Shown piece after piece: positions 52,923 to 62,050 of a stretch of 64,000 nt of DNA. The notes beneath the pieces are model-generated. The model was not told the DNA's origin and made no database searches. It saw nothing but the letters and a program-made list of their open reading frames with translations. This DNA comes from Variovorax sp. PAMC26660 (GTDB lineage Bacteria > Pseudomonadota > Gammaproteobacteria > Burkholderiales > Burkholderiaceae_C). The first letter of the stretch is position 1. Each line of letters starts with the position of its first letter. A program made the position numbers and the translations under genes. The stretch lies in NCBI RefSeq assembly GCF_014302995.1, contig NZ_CP060295.1, positions 6,935,501-6,999,500 on the forward strand, written 5' to 3'.

Positions 52923-55900
52923 ATGGACCTCCCCCTCCTCACGGCGGGCAAGCGTTTCACGCTGCCGCGTCCCCCGTTGTCGGCCGACGCCTTGCTGCTC
53001 GCGCAGCTGGGCATGCGCGAGAAGGCCGCCGGCCGCGCCACCGCGATGTTCACGGCCGACGCCAACGACGCGCAGCGGCTGATCGACGAAATCGCCTTCT
53101 TCGCGCCCGATCTGCGCTGTGCCCTGTTCCCCGACTGGGAAACGCTGCCCTACGACAGCTTCTCGCCGCACCAGGACCTGATCAGCGAACGCCTGGCCAC
53201 GCTCTGGCGCATCAGCCAGAAAGAGGCCGACGTGGTGCTGGTGCCCGCCACCACCGCGCTCTACCGGCTCGCGCCGCCGGCTTTCCTGGCCGGCTACACC
53301 TTCCATTTCAGGGCCAAGCAGAAGCTGGAAGAGTCCAAGCTCAAGGCCCAGCTCACGCTGGCCGGCTACAGCCATGTGACGCAGGTGGTAAGCCCCGGTG
53401 AATACGCGGTGCGCGGCGGCCTGATCGACCTGTTCCCCATGGGCTCGCTGGTGCCGTTTCGCGTCGACCTGTTCGACGACGAGATCGACACCATCCGCAC
53501 CTTCGACCCCGACACCCAGCGCAGCCTGTACCCGGTGCCCGAAGTGCGCCTGCTGCCGGGCCGCGAATTCCCGATGGACGACGACGCCCGCGGGCGCTTT
53601 CGCAGCCGCTGGCGCGAACTGCTCGAGGGCGATCCGACCAAGAGCCGCATCTACAAGGACATGGGCAACGGCGTGGCCACCGCCGGTATCGAGTACTACC
53701 TGCCGCTGTTCTTCGACGAGACGGCCACGGTGTTCGACTACCTCGGCCCTGACGCCACCATCGTGCTGCACGGCGACCTGGAGCCCGCGTTCCAGCATTT
53801 CTGGCAGGACACGAACGAGCGTTACCGGCTGGTGCAAGGCGACCCCGAGCGCCCGGCGTTGCCGCCCGAGGCGCTCTTCCTCAACGCCGAGCAGTTCTAC
53901 CAGCGCGCCAAGCCCCATGCACAGCTCGCCATTCGCGGCGACGTGCCCACCGAAACGCCCTACGCCGAATTCGACAAGCTGCCGCCTTTCGCGGTGGTGC
54001 GCGGCGCCGAAGACCCGCTGGTCGGCCTGAAGGCCCACATCAAGGCCACGCCGCACCGCGTGCTGCTGATCGCCGAAAGCGACGGCCGCCGCGAGAGCCT
54101 GCTCGACTTCCTGCGCGCCAGCGGCGTGAGCCCGCCGGCCTTCGACTCGCTGGCCGAGTTCGAGGCCTCGCCCGACGAAAAGATCGGCATCGCCACCGCC
54201 GCGCTGGCCTCTGGCTTTGCATGGCGCGAGCAGAGCATCGACCTCGTCACCGAGACCGAGCTGTTCGCCACCGCGCCCACCACGCGCAGGCGCAACAAGA
54301 AGCAGGAACAGGTCAGCGACGTCGAAGCGCTCATCAAGGACCTGTCGGAGCTGAATGTCGGCGACCCGGTGGTCCACACCGCGCACGGCATCGGCCGCTA
54401 CCGGGGCCTGATCCACATGGACCTGGGCCAGGGCATCGATGCCGAAGGCAAGCCCCTGCTGCAGGAAATGCTGCACCTGGAGTACGCCGACAAGGCCACG
54501 CTCTACGTGCCGGTGTCGCAGTTGCACCAGATCAGCCGCTACACCGGCGTCAGCGCCGATGAAGCACCGCTGCACCGGCTGGGCTCCGGCCAATGGGAAA
54601 AAGCCAAGCGCAAGGCGGCCGAGCAGGTACGCGACTCGGCCGCCGAACTGCTCCACATCTACGCCCGCCGCGCTGCGCGCGAGGGCCACGCCTTCCGCTA
54701 TTCGGCCGCCGACTACGAGGTGTTCGCCAACGACTTCGGCTTCCAGGAAACCGCCGACCAGAAGGCTGCAATCCACGCCGTGGTGCAGGACATGATCTCG
54801 CCGCAGCCGATGGACCGCCTGGTCTGCGGCGACGTGGGTTTCGGCAAGACCGAAGTGGCGCTGCGCGCCGCCTTCATCGCCGTCACCGGCGGCAAGCAGG
54901 TGGCGTTCCTCGCGCCCACCACGCTGCTGGCCGAGCAGCACTACCAGACGCTGGTCGACCGCTTTGCCAAGTGGCCCGTGCGGGTGGCCGAGATGAGCCG
55001 CTTTCGCTCGGCCAAGGAAATCTCGGCCGCCGCCAAGGGGCTGGCCGAGGGCACGGTCGACATCGTGATCGGCACGCACAAGCTGCTGTCGCCGTCGATC
55101 AAGTTCAAGAACCTGGGCCTGCTCATCATCGACGAGGAGCACCGCTTCGGCGTGCGCCACAAGGAGGCGATGAAGGCCATGCGCGCCGAGGTCGACGTGC
55201 TCACGCTCACCGCCACGCCGATTCCGCGCACGCTGGGCATGGCGCTCGAAGGCCTGCGCGACCTGAGCGTGATCGCCACCGCGCCGCAGCGCCGGCTGGC
55301 CATCAAGACCTTCGTGCGCAACGAAGGCACCGGCGTGATCCGCGAAGCCGTGCTGCGCGAGCTGAAGCGCGGCGGGCAGGTCTACTTCCTGCACAACGAG
55401 GTCGAGACCATCCAGAACCGGCGCCAGAAGCTCGAAGAGATATTGCCCGAGGCCCGTATCGCGGTAGCCCACGGCCAGATGCCCGAGCGCGAGCTGGAAC
55501 GCGTCATGCGCGACTTCGTGGCGCAGCGCTACAACCTCTTGCTGTGCTCGACCATCATCGAGACCGGCATCGACGTACCCACCGCCAACACCATCGTGAT
55601 GAGCCGTGCCGACAAGTTCGGCCTGGCGCAGTTGCACCAGTTGCGCGGCCGCGTCGGGCGCTCCCACCACCAGGCCTATGCCTACCTGATGGTCCCCGAC
55701 ATCGAGGGCCTGACCAAGCAGGCCGCGCAGCGCCTGGACGCCATCCAGCAGATGGAAGAGCTGGGCTCGGGCTTCTACCTTGCGATGCACGACCTGGAAA
55801 TTCGCGGCACGGGCGAAGTGCTCGGCGAGAACCAGAGCGGCAACATGATGGAAATCGGCTTCCAGCTCTACAACGAGATGCTGAGCGAAGCCGTGCGCGC

Positions 55901-56405
55901 GCTCAAGGCCGGGCAGGAGCCCGACCTGCTGTCGCCGCTGTCGGTCACCACCGAGATCAACCTGCACGCCCCCGCCCTGCTGCCCGACGACTATTGCGGC
56001 GACGTGCACCTGCGCCTGTCGTTCTACAAGAAACTCGCGACCGCCAAGACCTCCGACCAGATCGACACGCTGCTCGAAGAAATCGTCGACCGCTTCGGCA
56101 AGCTGCCGCCGCAGGCGCAGACGCTGATCGACACGCACCGGCTGCGCGTGCTGGCGCGGCCGTATGGCGTGGTCAAGGTGGATGCCGCGCCGGGCATCAT
56201 CCACATCACCTTCAAGAAGGATCCGCCGGTCGATTCGATGGCCATCATCCAGCTGATCCAGAAGAACAAGCACATCAAGCTCGCCGGCAACGAAAAGCTG
56301 CGCATCGAGCGCGAACTGAAAGAGCCGAAGGAGCGTGCGCAGATGGTGCGCGATGTGCTGCGCAGCCTCGGACAACCCCTCGTCAAGGAACCCGCCCCCG
56401 CATGA
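52923..56405 (+). CDS. mfd: Transcription-repair coupling factor
   Basis: SF2 translocase that removes stalled RNA polymerase and recruits UvrA. 1160 aa. The N-terminal UvrB-like module has DWETLPYDSFSPHQD. The RNAP-interaction domain covers about residues 480-550 (VVHTAHGIGRYRGL). The helicase core has CGDVGFGKTEVALRAAF (Walker A), IIDEEHRFGV (DEEH box) and QLRGRVGRSHHQAYAY. ATG 52923 is 117 bp from the divergent ispD; the gene overlaps serB by ATGA. Confidence 0.97.
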   Translation: MDLPLLTAGKRFTLPRPPLSADALLLAQLGMREKAAGRATAMFTADANDAQRLIDEIAFFAPDLRCALFPDWETLPYDSFSPHQDLISERLATLWRISQKEADVVLVPATTALYRLAPPAFLAGYTFHFRAKQKLEESKLKAQLTLAGYSHVTQVVSPGEYAVRGGLIDLFPMGSLVPFRVDLFDDEIDTIRTFDPDTQRSLYPVPEVRLLPGREFPMDDDARGRFRSRWRELLEGDPTKSRIYKDMGNGVATAGIEYYLPLFFDETATVFDYLGPDATIVLHGDLEPAFQHFWQDTNERYRLVQGDPERPALPPEALFLNAEQFYQRAKPHAQLAIRGDVPTETPYAEFDKLPPFAVVRGAEDPLVGLKAHIKATPHRVLLIAESDGRRESLLDFLRASGVSPPAFDSLAEFEASPDEKIGIATAALASGFAWREQSIDLVTETELFATAPTTRRRNKKQEQVSDVEALIKDLSELNVGDPVVHTAHGIGRYRGLIHMDLGQGIDAEGKPLLQEMLHLEYADKATLYVPVSQLHQISRYTGVSADEAPLHRLGSGQWEKAKRKAAEQVRDSAAELLHIYARRAAREGHAFRYSAADYEVFANDFGFQETADQKAAIHAVVQDMISPQPMDRLVCGDVGFGKTEVALRAAFIAVTGGKQVAFLAPTTLLAEQHYQTLVDRFAKWPVRVAEMSRFRSAKEISAAAKGLAEGTVDIVIGTHKLLSPSIKFKNLGLLIIDEEHRFGVRHKEAMKAMRAEVDVLTLTATPIPRTLGMALEGLRDLSVIATAPQRRLAIKTFVRNEGTGVIREAVLRELKRGGQVYFLHNEVETIQNRRQKLEEILPEARIAVAHGQMPERELERVMRDFVAQRYNLLLCSTIIETGIDVPTANTIVMSRADKFGLAQLHQLRGRVGRSHHQAYAYLMVPDIEGLTKQAAQRLDAIQQMEELGSGFYLAMHDLEIRGTGEVLGENQSGNMMEIGFQLYNEMLSEAVRALKAGQEPDLLSPLSVTTEINLHAPALLPDDYCGDVHLRLSFYKKLATAKTSDQIDTLLEEIVDRFGKLPPQAQTLIDTHRLRVLARPYGVVKVDAAPGIIHITFKKDPPVDSMAIIQLIQKNKHIKLAGNEKLRIERELKEPKERAQMVRDVLRSLGQPLVKEPAPA

Positions 56406-57112
56406 GCGCTACAGAAATCTCCCCCGGCCTCGTCATCCAGCGCGTGAAGCCGCCGCTGGCACTGGCCGACTTCAAGCTGATCGCGTTCGACATGGACTCG
56501 ACGCTGATCAACATCGAATGCATCGACGAGATCGCCGATGCCGTTGGCAAGAAGGCCGAGGTAGCCGCAATCACCGAAGCCACGATGCGCGGCGAGATCA
56601 AGGACTTCAAGGAAAGCCTGCGCCGCCGCGTGGCGCTGCTGCAGGGCGTGCCGGTCGCGGCGCTGCAGCAGGTGTACGACGAGCGGCTGGAGCTCAACCC
56701 GGGCGCCGACCGACTCGTGGCGGCCTGCAAGGCAGCGGGCCTCAAGGTGCTGCTGGTCTCTGGCGGATTCACCTTCTTCGCGAACCGTGTGAAGGAGCGG
56801 CTGGGCATCGACTTCGCGCGCTCCAACCTGCTCGACGAAGCCAACGGCCACCTCACCGGCCAGGTCGTCACGCAAAGCTGGGGCGACATCTGCGACGGCG
56901 CCGAGAAGCGACGCACGCTGCTCGAAATTGCCTCGCTCATGGGCATCTCTGCGCAGGAAACCATCGCCGTGGGCGACGGTGCGAACGACCTGCCGATGAT
57001 GGGCGAAGCCGGCCTTTCAGTGGCCTACCACGCCAAGCCGAAGGTGCGCGAGCAGGCCATGGTGGCCATCAATGAAGGTGGGCTTGACCGCCTGCTGGAT
57101 ATTCTGAGATGA
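56402..57112 (+). CDS. serB: Phosphoserine phosphatase
   Basis: Last step of serine synthesis; HAD-superfamily phosphatase of 236 aa. Motif 1 is FDMDSTLINIECIDEIA (nucleophile first Asp), motif 2 LLVSGGFTFFA, motif 3 VGDGANDLPMM. Start coupled to mfd by ATGA. Confidence 0.96.
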   Translation: MSATEISPGLVIQRVKPPLALADFKLIAFDMDSTLINIECIDEIADAVGKKAEVAAITEATMRGEIKDFKESLRRRVALLQGVPVAALQQVYDERLELNPGADRLVAACKAAGLKVLLVSGGFTFFANRVKERLGIDFARSNLLDEANGHLTGQVVTQSWGDICDGAEKRRTLLEIASLMGISAQETIAVGDGANDLPMMGEAGLSVAYHAKPKVREQAMVAINEGGLDRLLDILR

Positions 57113-57160
57113 CTTCCCGTTTTTCTGTCTGATGCGTTTTGGGGCACTGTTCAGGGGGTC

Positions 57161-57250
57161 GCTCACGCCGACACGGTGCTCTTTTTCGCGAATGTCCCCC
57201 GCTTCGCTCCTCCTTTATTTCGCGAAAAAGAGCCCCGTATCGACGTGAGC
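57161..57250. repeat. Hairpin repeat, copy 1
   Basis: Arms 57161-57191 and 57220-57250 pair over 31 bp with three mismatches (inner part GCTCTTTTTCGCGA is perfect). The loop and inner arm hold a core that occurs again in inverted orientation in copy 2. It lies in the 342-bp gap between serB and the Ldh-type gene. Confidence 0.85.
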
Positions 57251-57297
57251 GTTGGACAGAGCGGCTGTTGATCGGCGATACACAAGCAGCGTGCCCA

Positions 57298-57391
57298 GGT
57301 GCGAATGACGTCAGGTGCTCCCCGCAGCGAAATAAAGGAGGAGCGAAGCGGGGGACATTCGCGGAGGGGAGCACCCGGTGTCATTCGCACC
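57298..57391. repeat. Hairpin repeat, copy 2 (inverted core)
   Basis: Arms 57298-57323 and 57366-57391 pair (outer 12 bp and inner 10 bp exact, about four mismatches between). The stem sequence is unrelated to copy 1. The interior (about 57327-57362) is the exact reverse complement of about 57187-57222 in copy 1, 36 bp. Function unknown. Confidence 0.85.
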
Positions 57392-57454
57392 CGCCCTGAA
57401 AAACAGCTGCCCCGAACAAGAGCCCGGCACACAAGCCAAAAAGGAGACCACAAC

Positions 57455-58525
57455 ATGACCACAGCAACCGCCCCGCTCTACCGCGCCGACGCGCTCCGGG
57501 ACTACGCCAGCGCCCTGCTGCAAAAGGCAGGACTCGCCGCATCGATGGCCGACAGCGTCGCGCGCACGCTGGTCGAAGGCGACCTGCTGGGCCACGACAC
57601 GCACGGCCTGGCACTGCTGGCCGGCTACGTGAAGGAGATCGAATCGGGCGGCATGACCCGCGACGGCGCCCCCGAGATGCTGTCGGACCGCCCCGCCGCC
57701 GTGCTGTGGGACGGCAAGCGCCTGCCCGGCCCCTGGCTCATGGACCAGGGCATGGACCTGCTGATTCCGCGTGCGCGCGAACTCGGCACCGCCTCGCTGG
57801 TCATCCGCCGCAGCCACCACATCGCCTGCCTCGCGGTCTACATGCTGCGCGCGCTGCAGGAAGACATGCTGATGCTGCTGGCCTGCTCCGACCCCAACAC
57901 CGCCAGCGTCGCGCCCTTCGGCGGCACGCAGGCGGTGTTCACGCCGAATCCGCTGGCCATGGGCTTTCCGCTGTCGCAGGGGGGCGTGATGGTCGATATT
58001 TCGGCCTCGATCACCACCAACGGCATGAGCAACCGCAAGCGCGCAGCCGGCGAGACCTTTGCCGAGGAATGGCTGATCGATGCGGCCGGCAAGCCGTCGA
58101 ACAACCCGCAGGTGCTGTTCGACCAGCCACCCGGCACGCTGCTGCCGGTCGGCGGACTGAGCCACGGGCACAAGGGCTACGGGATGGCGCTGCTGGTGGA
58201 AACATTGACCGGTGGCCTGGCCGGCTTTGGCCGTGCGGACCCGCCAGAAGGCTGGGGAGCCACCGTGCACATCACGCTGCACGACCTGCATGCCTTCGGC
58301 GGCAAGGAAGCCTTCCTGCGCCAGATGGACCATGTGGCGGCCCAGTGCCGGGACAACACACCCGTCGACCCTGCAAAGCCGGTGCGGCTGCCGGGCGAAG
58401 GCGGTTTGAAGCGTCGGGAGGGGCAGTCGAAGAACGGGGTGCGGCTGCACCCGTCGATTGCGCGTTCGCTGCAGGAGGCGGAACAGCGCCACGGGCTGGC
58501 GCTGGCCCGCGCGCTGGTGATCTGA
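57455..58525 (+). CDS. Ldh-family (malate/L-lactate/ureidoglycolate type) dehydrogenase
   Basis: NAD(P)-dependent oxidoreductase of the Ldh_2 family, distinct from classical lactate dehydrogenases. 356 aa. Motifs: EGDLLGHDTHGLALL (catalytic His expected), SHHIACLAVYMLRAL, FTPNPLAMGFP, and LSHGHKGYGMALLVE. ATG with AAGGAGA nearby. The substrate cannot be told. Confidence 0.9.
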   Translation: MTTATAPLYRADALRDYASALLQKAGLAASMADSVARTLVEGDLLGHDTHGLALLAGYVKEIESGGMTRDGAPEMLSDRPAAVLWDGKRLPGPWLMDQGMDLLIPRARELGTASLVIRRSHHIACLAVYMLRALQEDMLMLLACSDPNTASVAPFGGTQAVFTPNPLAMGFPLSQGGVMVDISASITTNGMSNRKRAAGETFAEEWLIDAAGKPSNNPQVLFDQPPGTLLPVGGLSHGHKGYGMALLVETLTGGLAGFGRADPPEGWGATVHITLHDLHAFGGKEAFLRQMDHVAAQCRDNTPVDPAKPVRLPGEGGLKRREGQSKNGVRLHPSIARSLQEAEQRHGLALARALVI

Positions 58526-58537
58526 TCTGAAGGCTGG

Positions 58538-58861
58538 TCAGTCTTCTTCGGGCGGCTCTTCCGCCCGTTCTCCGGGCTGGCGCGGCGCGCGCTTGCCGGG
58601 CTTGGCCACGACCTCTACGTAGAACTGCTTGCCGGCTTCCTTGACCACACCGTCGATCAGGCCGGTGATGGCGGAAAGGTGAACGACTTCGGCGGATTCT
58701 TCGGCCGCGCCGAACTTGCAATCGAAGTCCCAGAAGTCGGAACCTTCGGGCAGAACGCGCCGGCGCTCGCGCTTGATGTACTTGCGGATCTCGTGTTTGA
58801 TGGCTTCAAGAAGCCGGTCGGGGTGCTTGCCCTCGACCTGGAGCTGAAAGGTTTTTCTCAT
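58538..58861 (-). CDS. DUF6172-like small protein
   Basis: 107 aa. MRKTFQLQVEGKHPDRLLEA at the start, a basic helix (HEIRKYIKRERRRVLPEG), then WDFDCKFG and an acidic Pro-rich tail. Similar to small conserved proteobacterial proteins (family name from memory). Function unknown. Confidence 0.72.
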   Translation of the reverse strand: MRKTFQLQVEGKHPDRLLEAIKHEIRKYIKRERRRVLPEGSDFWDFDCKFGAAEESAEVVHLSAITGLIDGVVKEAGKQFYVEVVAKPGKRAPRQPGERAEEPPEED

Positions 58862-58922
58862 GGGTGATCGTAACGCGCCGCGCTGTGTACAGTCGGCGGT
58901 TCAATTGAAAGCAGGTGAAGAC

Positions 58923-59150
58923 ATGGCGCGCGCAAACGACTGGGCAAGCAAGGTGATGGCATTGGTCAACGGGGGCAACGCCTCTGCAGCCATCGCGCAA
59001 ATCAAGGTGGCGCCCTCGGTCAAGGACCTGAAGGCGCTGCAGACCATCATGACGCTGTCCAAGATGAAAGGCCGCTATCCGAACGTGGATGCGGCCGTTG
59101 CGGACAACCTCGACCTGCTGGCGGCGCCCCGCCTGCACCGCTCGCCCTGA
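58923..59150 (+). CDS. Small conserved protein, unknown function
   Basis: 75 aa from ATG 58923 (MARANDWASKVMALVNGGN). Helical, mildly basic, no membrane segment. A GTG at 58860 would add 21 residues but overlaps the divergent gene; AGGTGA precedes 58923. Not recognised. Confidence 0.62.
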   Translation: MARANDWASKVMALVNGGNASAAIAQIKVAPSVKDLKALQTIMTLSKMKGRYPNVDAAVADNLDLLAAPRLHRSP

Positions 59151-59154
59151 CGCT

Positions 59155-60342
59155 TTACAGCGCCTGACCGAGGCGCTTCACGCCTTCTTCGATCTTGGCC
59201 ACGTCGGCCGTTGCAAAGCTCAGGCGCAGGGTCGACAGATCGGGGTTCTCCGCGAAGAACGGCGCGCCCGGCACGAAGGCCACCAGCTTCTCGATGGCGC
59301 GCTTGGCCAGTTCGTTGGCGTCGGCCAGCTTGCCGTTGGCACCCGTCAGGCGTGCCCAGAAGAACAAACCGCCGTTGGGCTGCGTGAAGCTCACCGCATC
59401 GCCCAGCTCGCGCTTGAGCGCCGCGCCCATGGCCTGTGCGCGCTGGCCGTACACCTCGCGCACATGCGCCAGCGTGGCGGGCATGCGGCCGCTCTTGAGG
59501 TACTGCGCGGCCGTGGCCTGCGAAAAGGTGCTCGTGTGCGCGTCGCTGAACTGCTTGCACATGGTGGCCTTGGCGAGCAGTTCGGCCGGCGCGATCATCC
59601 AGCCGATGCGCAGGCCGGGGCTGAGCACCTTGCTCAGGCTGCCGCAGTGCGCCAGCAGTTCGCGGCTGCCGGGCACGTCTTTGGCCAAAGCCATGATCGA
59701 TGGCGGCGGGGCTTCGCCGAAGTAGAGATCGCCGTACGGGTCGTCTTCGACGATCAGCGTCTGGTACTTGACCGCCAGCTCCAGCACCTTCTTGCGGCGC
59801 TCCAGGCTCAGCGTGGCGCCGCTCGGGTTGCCGAAGGTCGGGATCAGGTAGACGAACTTGGGCTTGTGCTCGGCGATGAGCTTTTCGAGCTCGTCGGTCT
59901 TTACGCCATTGGCGTCGATGGGCGCGCTGATGAGCTGCGCGCCATACAGGCGAAAGCACTGAATGGTGGCCAGGAAGGTCGGGCCTTCGACGATCACCTT
60001 GTCGCCGGGCGAGATCATGGTCTTGCCCAGCAGGTCGAGCGCCTGCTGGCTGCCGGTGGTGACGATCAGGCCGCTCGGGTCGACATCGACGCCCTTGGTC
60101 TTCATGAAAGAACTGAGCTGCGTGCGCAGCGGCTCGTAGCCCTCGGTGGCGCCGTACTGCAGGGCGGCGCCGGGCTCTTCGGTCAGCGCCTTCTGGCTCG
60201 CTTCCCTGAGGCCCTCGACGTCGAACATGGCGCTGTCCGGGAAACCGCCCGCGAAACTGATGATGCCGGGCTTGCCCAGCAGCTTGAAGAGTTCGCGGAT
60301 GGCGGAGGTTTCGACGTTGTCGAGGCGGGAGGCGAATTGCAT
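59155..60342 (-). CDS. PLP-dependent aminotransferase (class I, MocR/LysN-like)
   Basis: Fold-type I aminotransferase of 395 aa, similar to 2-aminoadipate or aromatic aminotransferases. IISFAGGFPDSAMF near the N-terminus, LIPTFGNPSGAT, DDPYGDLYF, and the PLP lysine in GSLSKVLSPGLRIGW. ATG 60342 matches family length; a longer frame upstream is not supported. Divergent from nth. Substrate uncertain. Confidence 0.88.
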   Translation of the reverse strand: MQFASRLDNVETSAIRELFKLLGKPGIISFAGGFPDSAMFDVEGLREASQKALTEEPGAALQYGATEGYEPLRTQLSSFMKTKGVDVDPSGLIVTTGSQQALDLLGKTMISPGDKVIVEGPTFLATIQCFRLYGAQLISAPIDANGVKTDELEKLIAEHKPKFVYLIPTFGNPSGATLSLERRKKVLELAVKYQTLIVEDDPYGDLYFGEAPPPSIMALAKDVPGSRELLAHCGSLSKVLSPGLRIGWMIAPAELLAKATMCKQFSDAHTSTFSQATAAQYLKSGRMPATLAHVREVYGQRAQAMGAALKRELGDAVSFTQPNGGLFFWARLTGANGKLADANELAKRAIEKLVAFVPGAPFFAENPDLSTLRLSFATADVAKIEEGVKRLGQAL

Positions 60343-60484
60343 GGTCAGTCTCACTTTCTGGGCGTCATTGTCGCGAAAGCAGCGGGCAATAAAGCTGCGT
60401 AAGGCCATCGGCTTTCAACGATATATTGCGCTACGGCCATCCTCCTGCGCGCAGCAGGCGGGCGTCGCGCCCCACAGAGCCCTC

Positions 60485-61132
60485 ATGAAAAAAGACAACA
60501 TTCCCCCTTTCTTCGCCATCCTGCAGGCGGCCAACCCCACGCCCGAGACCGAACTCGAATACAGCACGCCCTTCGAGCTGCTGGCCGCCGTGCTGCTCTC
60601 GGCCCAGGCCACCGACGTGGGCGTGAACAAGGCCACGCGCAAGCTTTACCCGGTAGCCAACACGCCGCAGGCCATCTACGACCTGGGCGTGGAAGGGCTG
60701 GAGGAGTACATCAAGACCATCGGCCTGTACCGCAGCAAGGCCAGGCACCTGATCGAGACCTGCCGCATGCTGATCGAGCTGCACGGCGGCGAAGTGCCGA
60801 GAACGCGCGCCGAACTCGAGGCGCTGCCCGGTGTCGGCCGAAAGACCGCCAACGTGGTGCTCAACGTGGCCTTCGGCGAAGCCACCATCGCGGTCGACAC
60901 GCACATCTTTCGCATCGGCAACCGCACCGGGCTCGCACCGGGCAAGACGCCGCTGGAGGTGGAACTGAAGCTCGAGAAGCGCGTCCCACCCGAGTACCGG
61001 CTGCACGCGCACCACTGGCTGATCCTCCACGGGCGCTACATCTGCGTAGCGCGCAAGCCGCGCTGCTGGGAATGCGCGGTCGCCGCCTTCTGCGACTACA
61101 AGCCCAAGACGCCCGCGCCGAAAACGGCCTGA
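60485..61132 (+). CDS. nth: Endonuclease III
   Basis: DNA glycosylase/AP lyase for oxidised pyrimidines. 215 aa. The helix-hairpin-helix region ALPGVGRKTANVVLNV holds the catalytic Lys, and VDTHIFRIGNRTG holds the Asp. The C-terminal [4Fe-4S] cluster motif is C-x6-C-x2-C-x5-C (ICVARKPRCWECAVAAFC). ATG 60485. Confidence 0.97.
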   Translation: MKKDNIPPFFAILQAANPTPETELEYSTPFELLAAVLLSAQATDVGVNKATRKLYPVANTPQAIYDLGVEGLEEYIKTIGLYRSKARHLIETCRMLIELHGGEVPRTRAELEALPGVGRKTANVVLNVAFGEATIAVDTHIFRIGNRTGLAPGKTPLEVELKLEKRVPPEYRLHAHHWLILHGRYICVARKPRCWECAVAAFCDYKPKTPAPKTA

Positions 61133-61165
61133 AGAACACCTCCGACACGCACACACAGACACCGA

Positions 61166-62023
61166 ATGACAACGAAGAAGACCTCGTCCCGCGGCACCAC
61201 GTTCCTCGCCGCGGCCCTGCTTGGCCTTGCGGCCTGCATGCCGGCCGTGTCGTGGTCGCAGGCCGCCTCGCCGGGCCTGCCGGCCGATGCCATGGCGCAG
61301 TACGGCGGCCGCTGGTCGACCGCCTGCGCCGATGCCGGCGCGCCCACGCTGCAGGTGCGCCAGGACATGCTGATCGCCGAAAGCGGCAAGCGCCGCGTCG
61401 TCGGCAACGCACCGCTGACGGCGCACAGCTTTTTCGGCAACCGCCCGCCGCCGGCGAATTTCGACCTGGCGTTGATAAGCAGCGTAGGCAAGGCCGGCGC
61501 AATGACCTTCCTCGTCTACCGCGACGTGCGCGGCCAGTTGATCATGCTGGACGCCGACAAGCCGGTTGCCGGCCAGCTCGGCCCTGAGTTGATGAAACAG
61601 CGCTACTGGCATTGCGACGGTGCCGCCCACGCCGCGACGCCGCCCACCGAGCCCCCGGCCGCCAAGCTGCCGCCGCCGCCCACCGGCAGCCCCGCCGCGC
61701 TGGCACAAGGCCCCGCCATGCAGAAAGCCTGGAGCACTGCGCTGGGCACGCGCGAAACCGACCGCTGGCTGGTGCGCCGCGAAGGCCCTTCGCCCGAGCC
61801 GCAATGGGTGACGGTCGATGGCACGCGCTACCTGCTGCATGCGTTCTGCAAGCCGCACGACTGCTACGACAACAACGCGATCGCCCTGTACGACCAGGGT
61901 TCGGGCCGCATCTACGGCCTGGTGCAGCGCAGCGGCAAGAACCGGCTGGTGGGCACGCCGCCCGCCGCGCTCGCACCCCAGCTCGACAAGCTCTGGCGCG
62001 AGCAGTGGCGTCAGAAGAACTGA
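61166..62023 (+). CDS. Exported protein with C-terminal Ivy (lysozyme inhibitor) domain
   Basis: 285 aa. Signal sequence at residues 1-32 (LAAALLGLAACMPAVSWSQA; a Cys is present, but cleavage as a lipoprotein is not certain). The N-terminal ~120 residues form an unrecognised domain. A Pro-rich linker (about 155-175) leads to an Ivy domain with the inhibitory loop motif CKPHDCYDNN near residue 230. Ivy proteins block C-type lysozyme in the periplasm. A two-domain arrangement is less usual. Confidence 0.83.
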   Translation: MTTKKTSSRGTTFLAAALLGLAACMPAVSWSQAASPGLPADAMAQYGGRWSTACADAGAPTLQVRQDMLIAESGKRRVVGNAPLTAHSFFGNRPPPANFDLALISSVGKAGAMTFLVYRDVRGQLIMLDADKPVAGQLGPELMKQRYWHCDGAAHAATPPTEPPAAKLPPPPTGSPAALAQGPAMQKAWSTALGTRETDRWLVRREGPSPEPQWVTVDGTRYLLHAFCKPHDCYDNNAIALYDQGSGRIYGLVQRSGKNRLVGTPPAALAPQLDKLWREQWRQKN

Positions 62024-62050
62024 GCAGCCGCCGCTTCGGGCCTGCCCTGG

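Noticed and set aside
52083..56375. A 1430-codon open frame on the minus strand
   Set aside because: Only the last 240 codons (ispD) have family motifs. The rest is antisense to mfd and reflects GC-rich codon use.
57113..57454. Small protein gene between serB and the Ldh-type gene
   Set aside because: Short open frames there only cross the hairpin repeats and lack a Shine-Dalgarno and family features.
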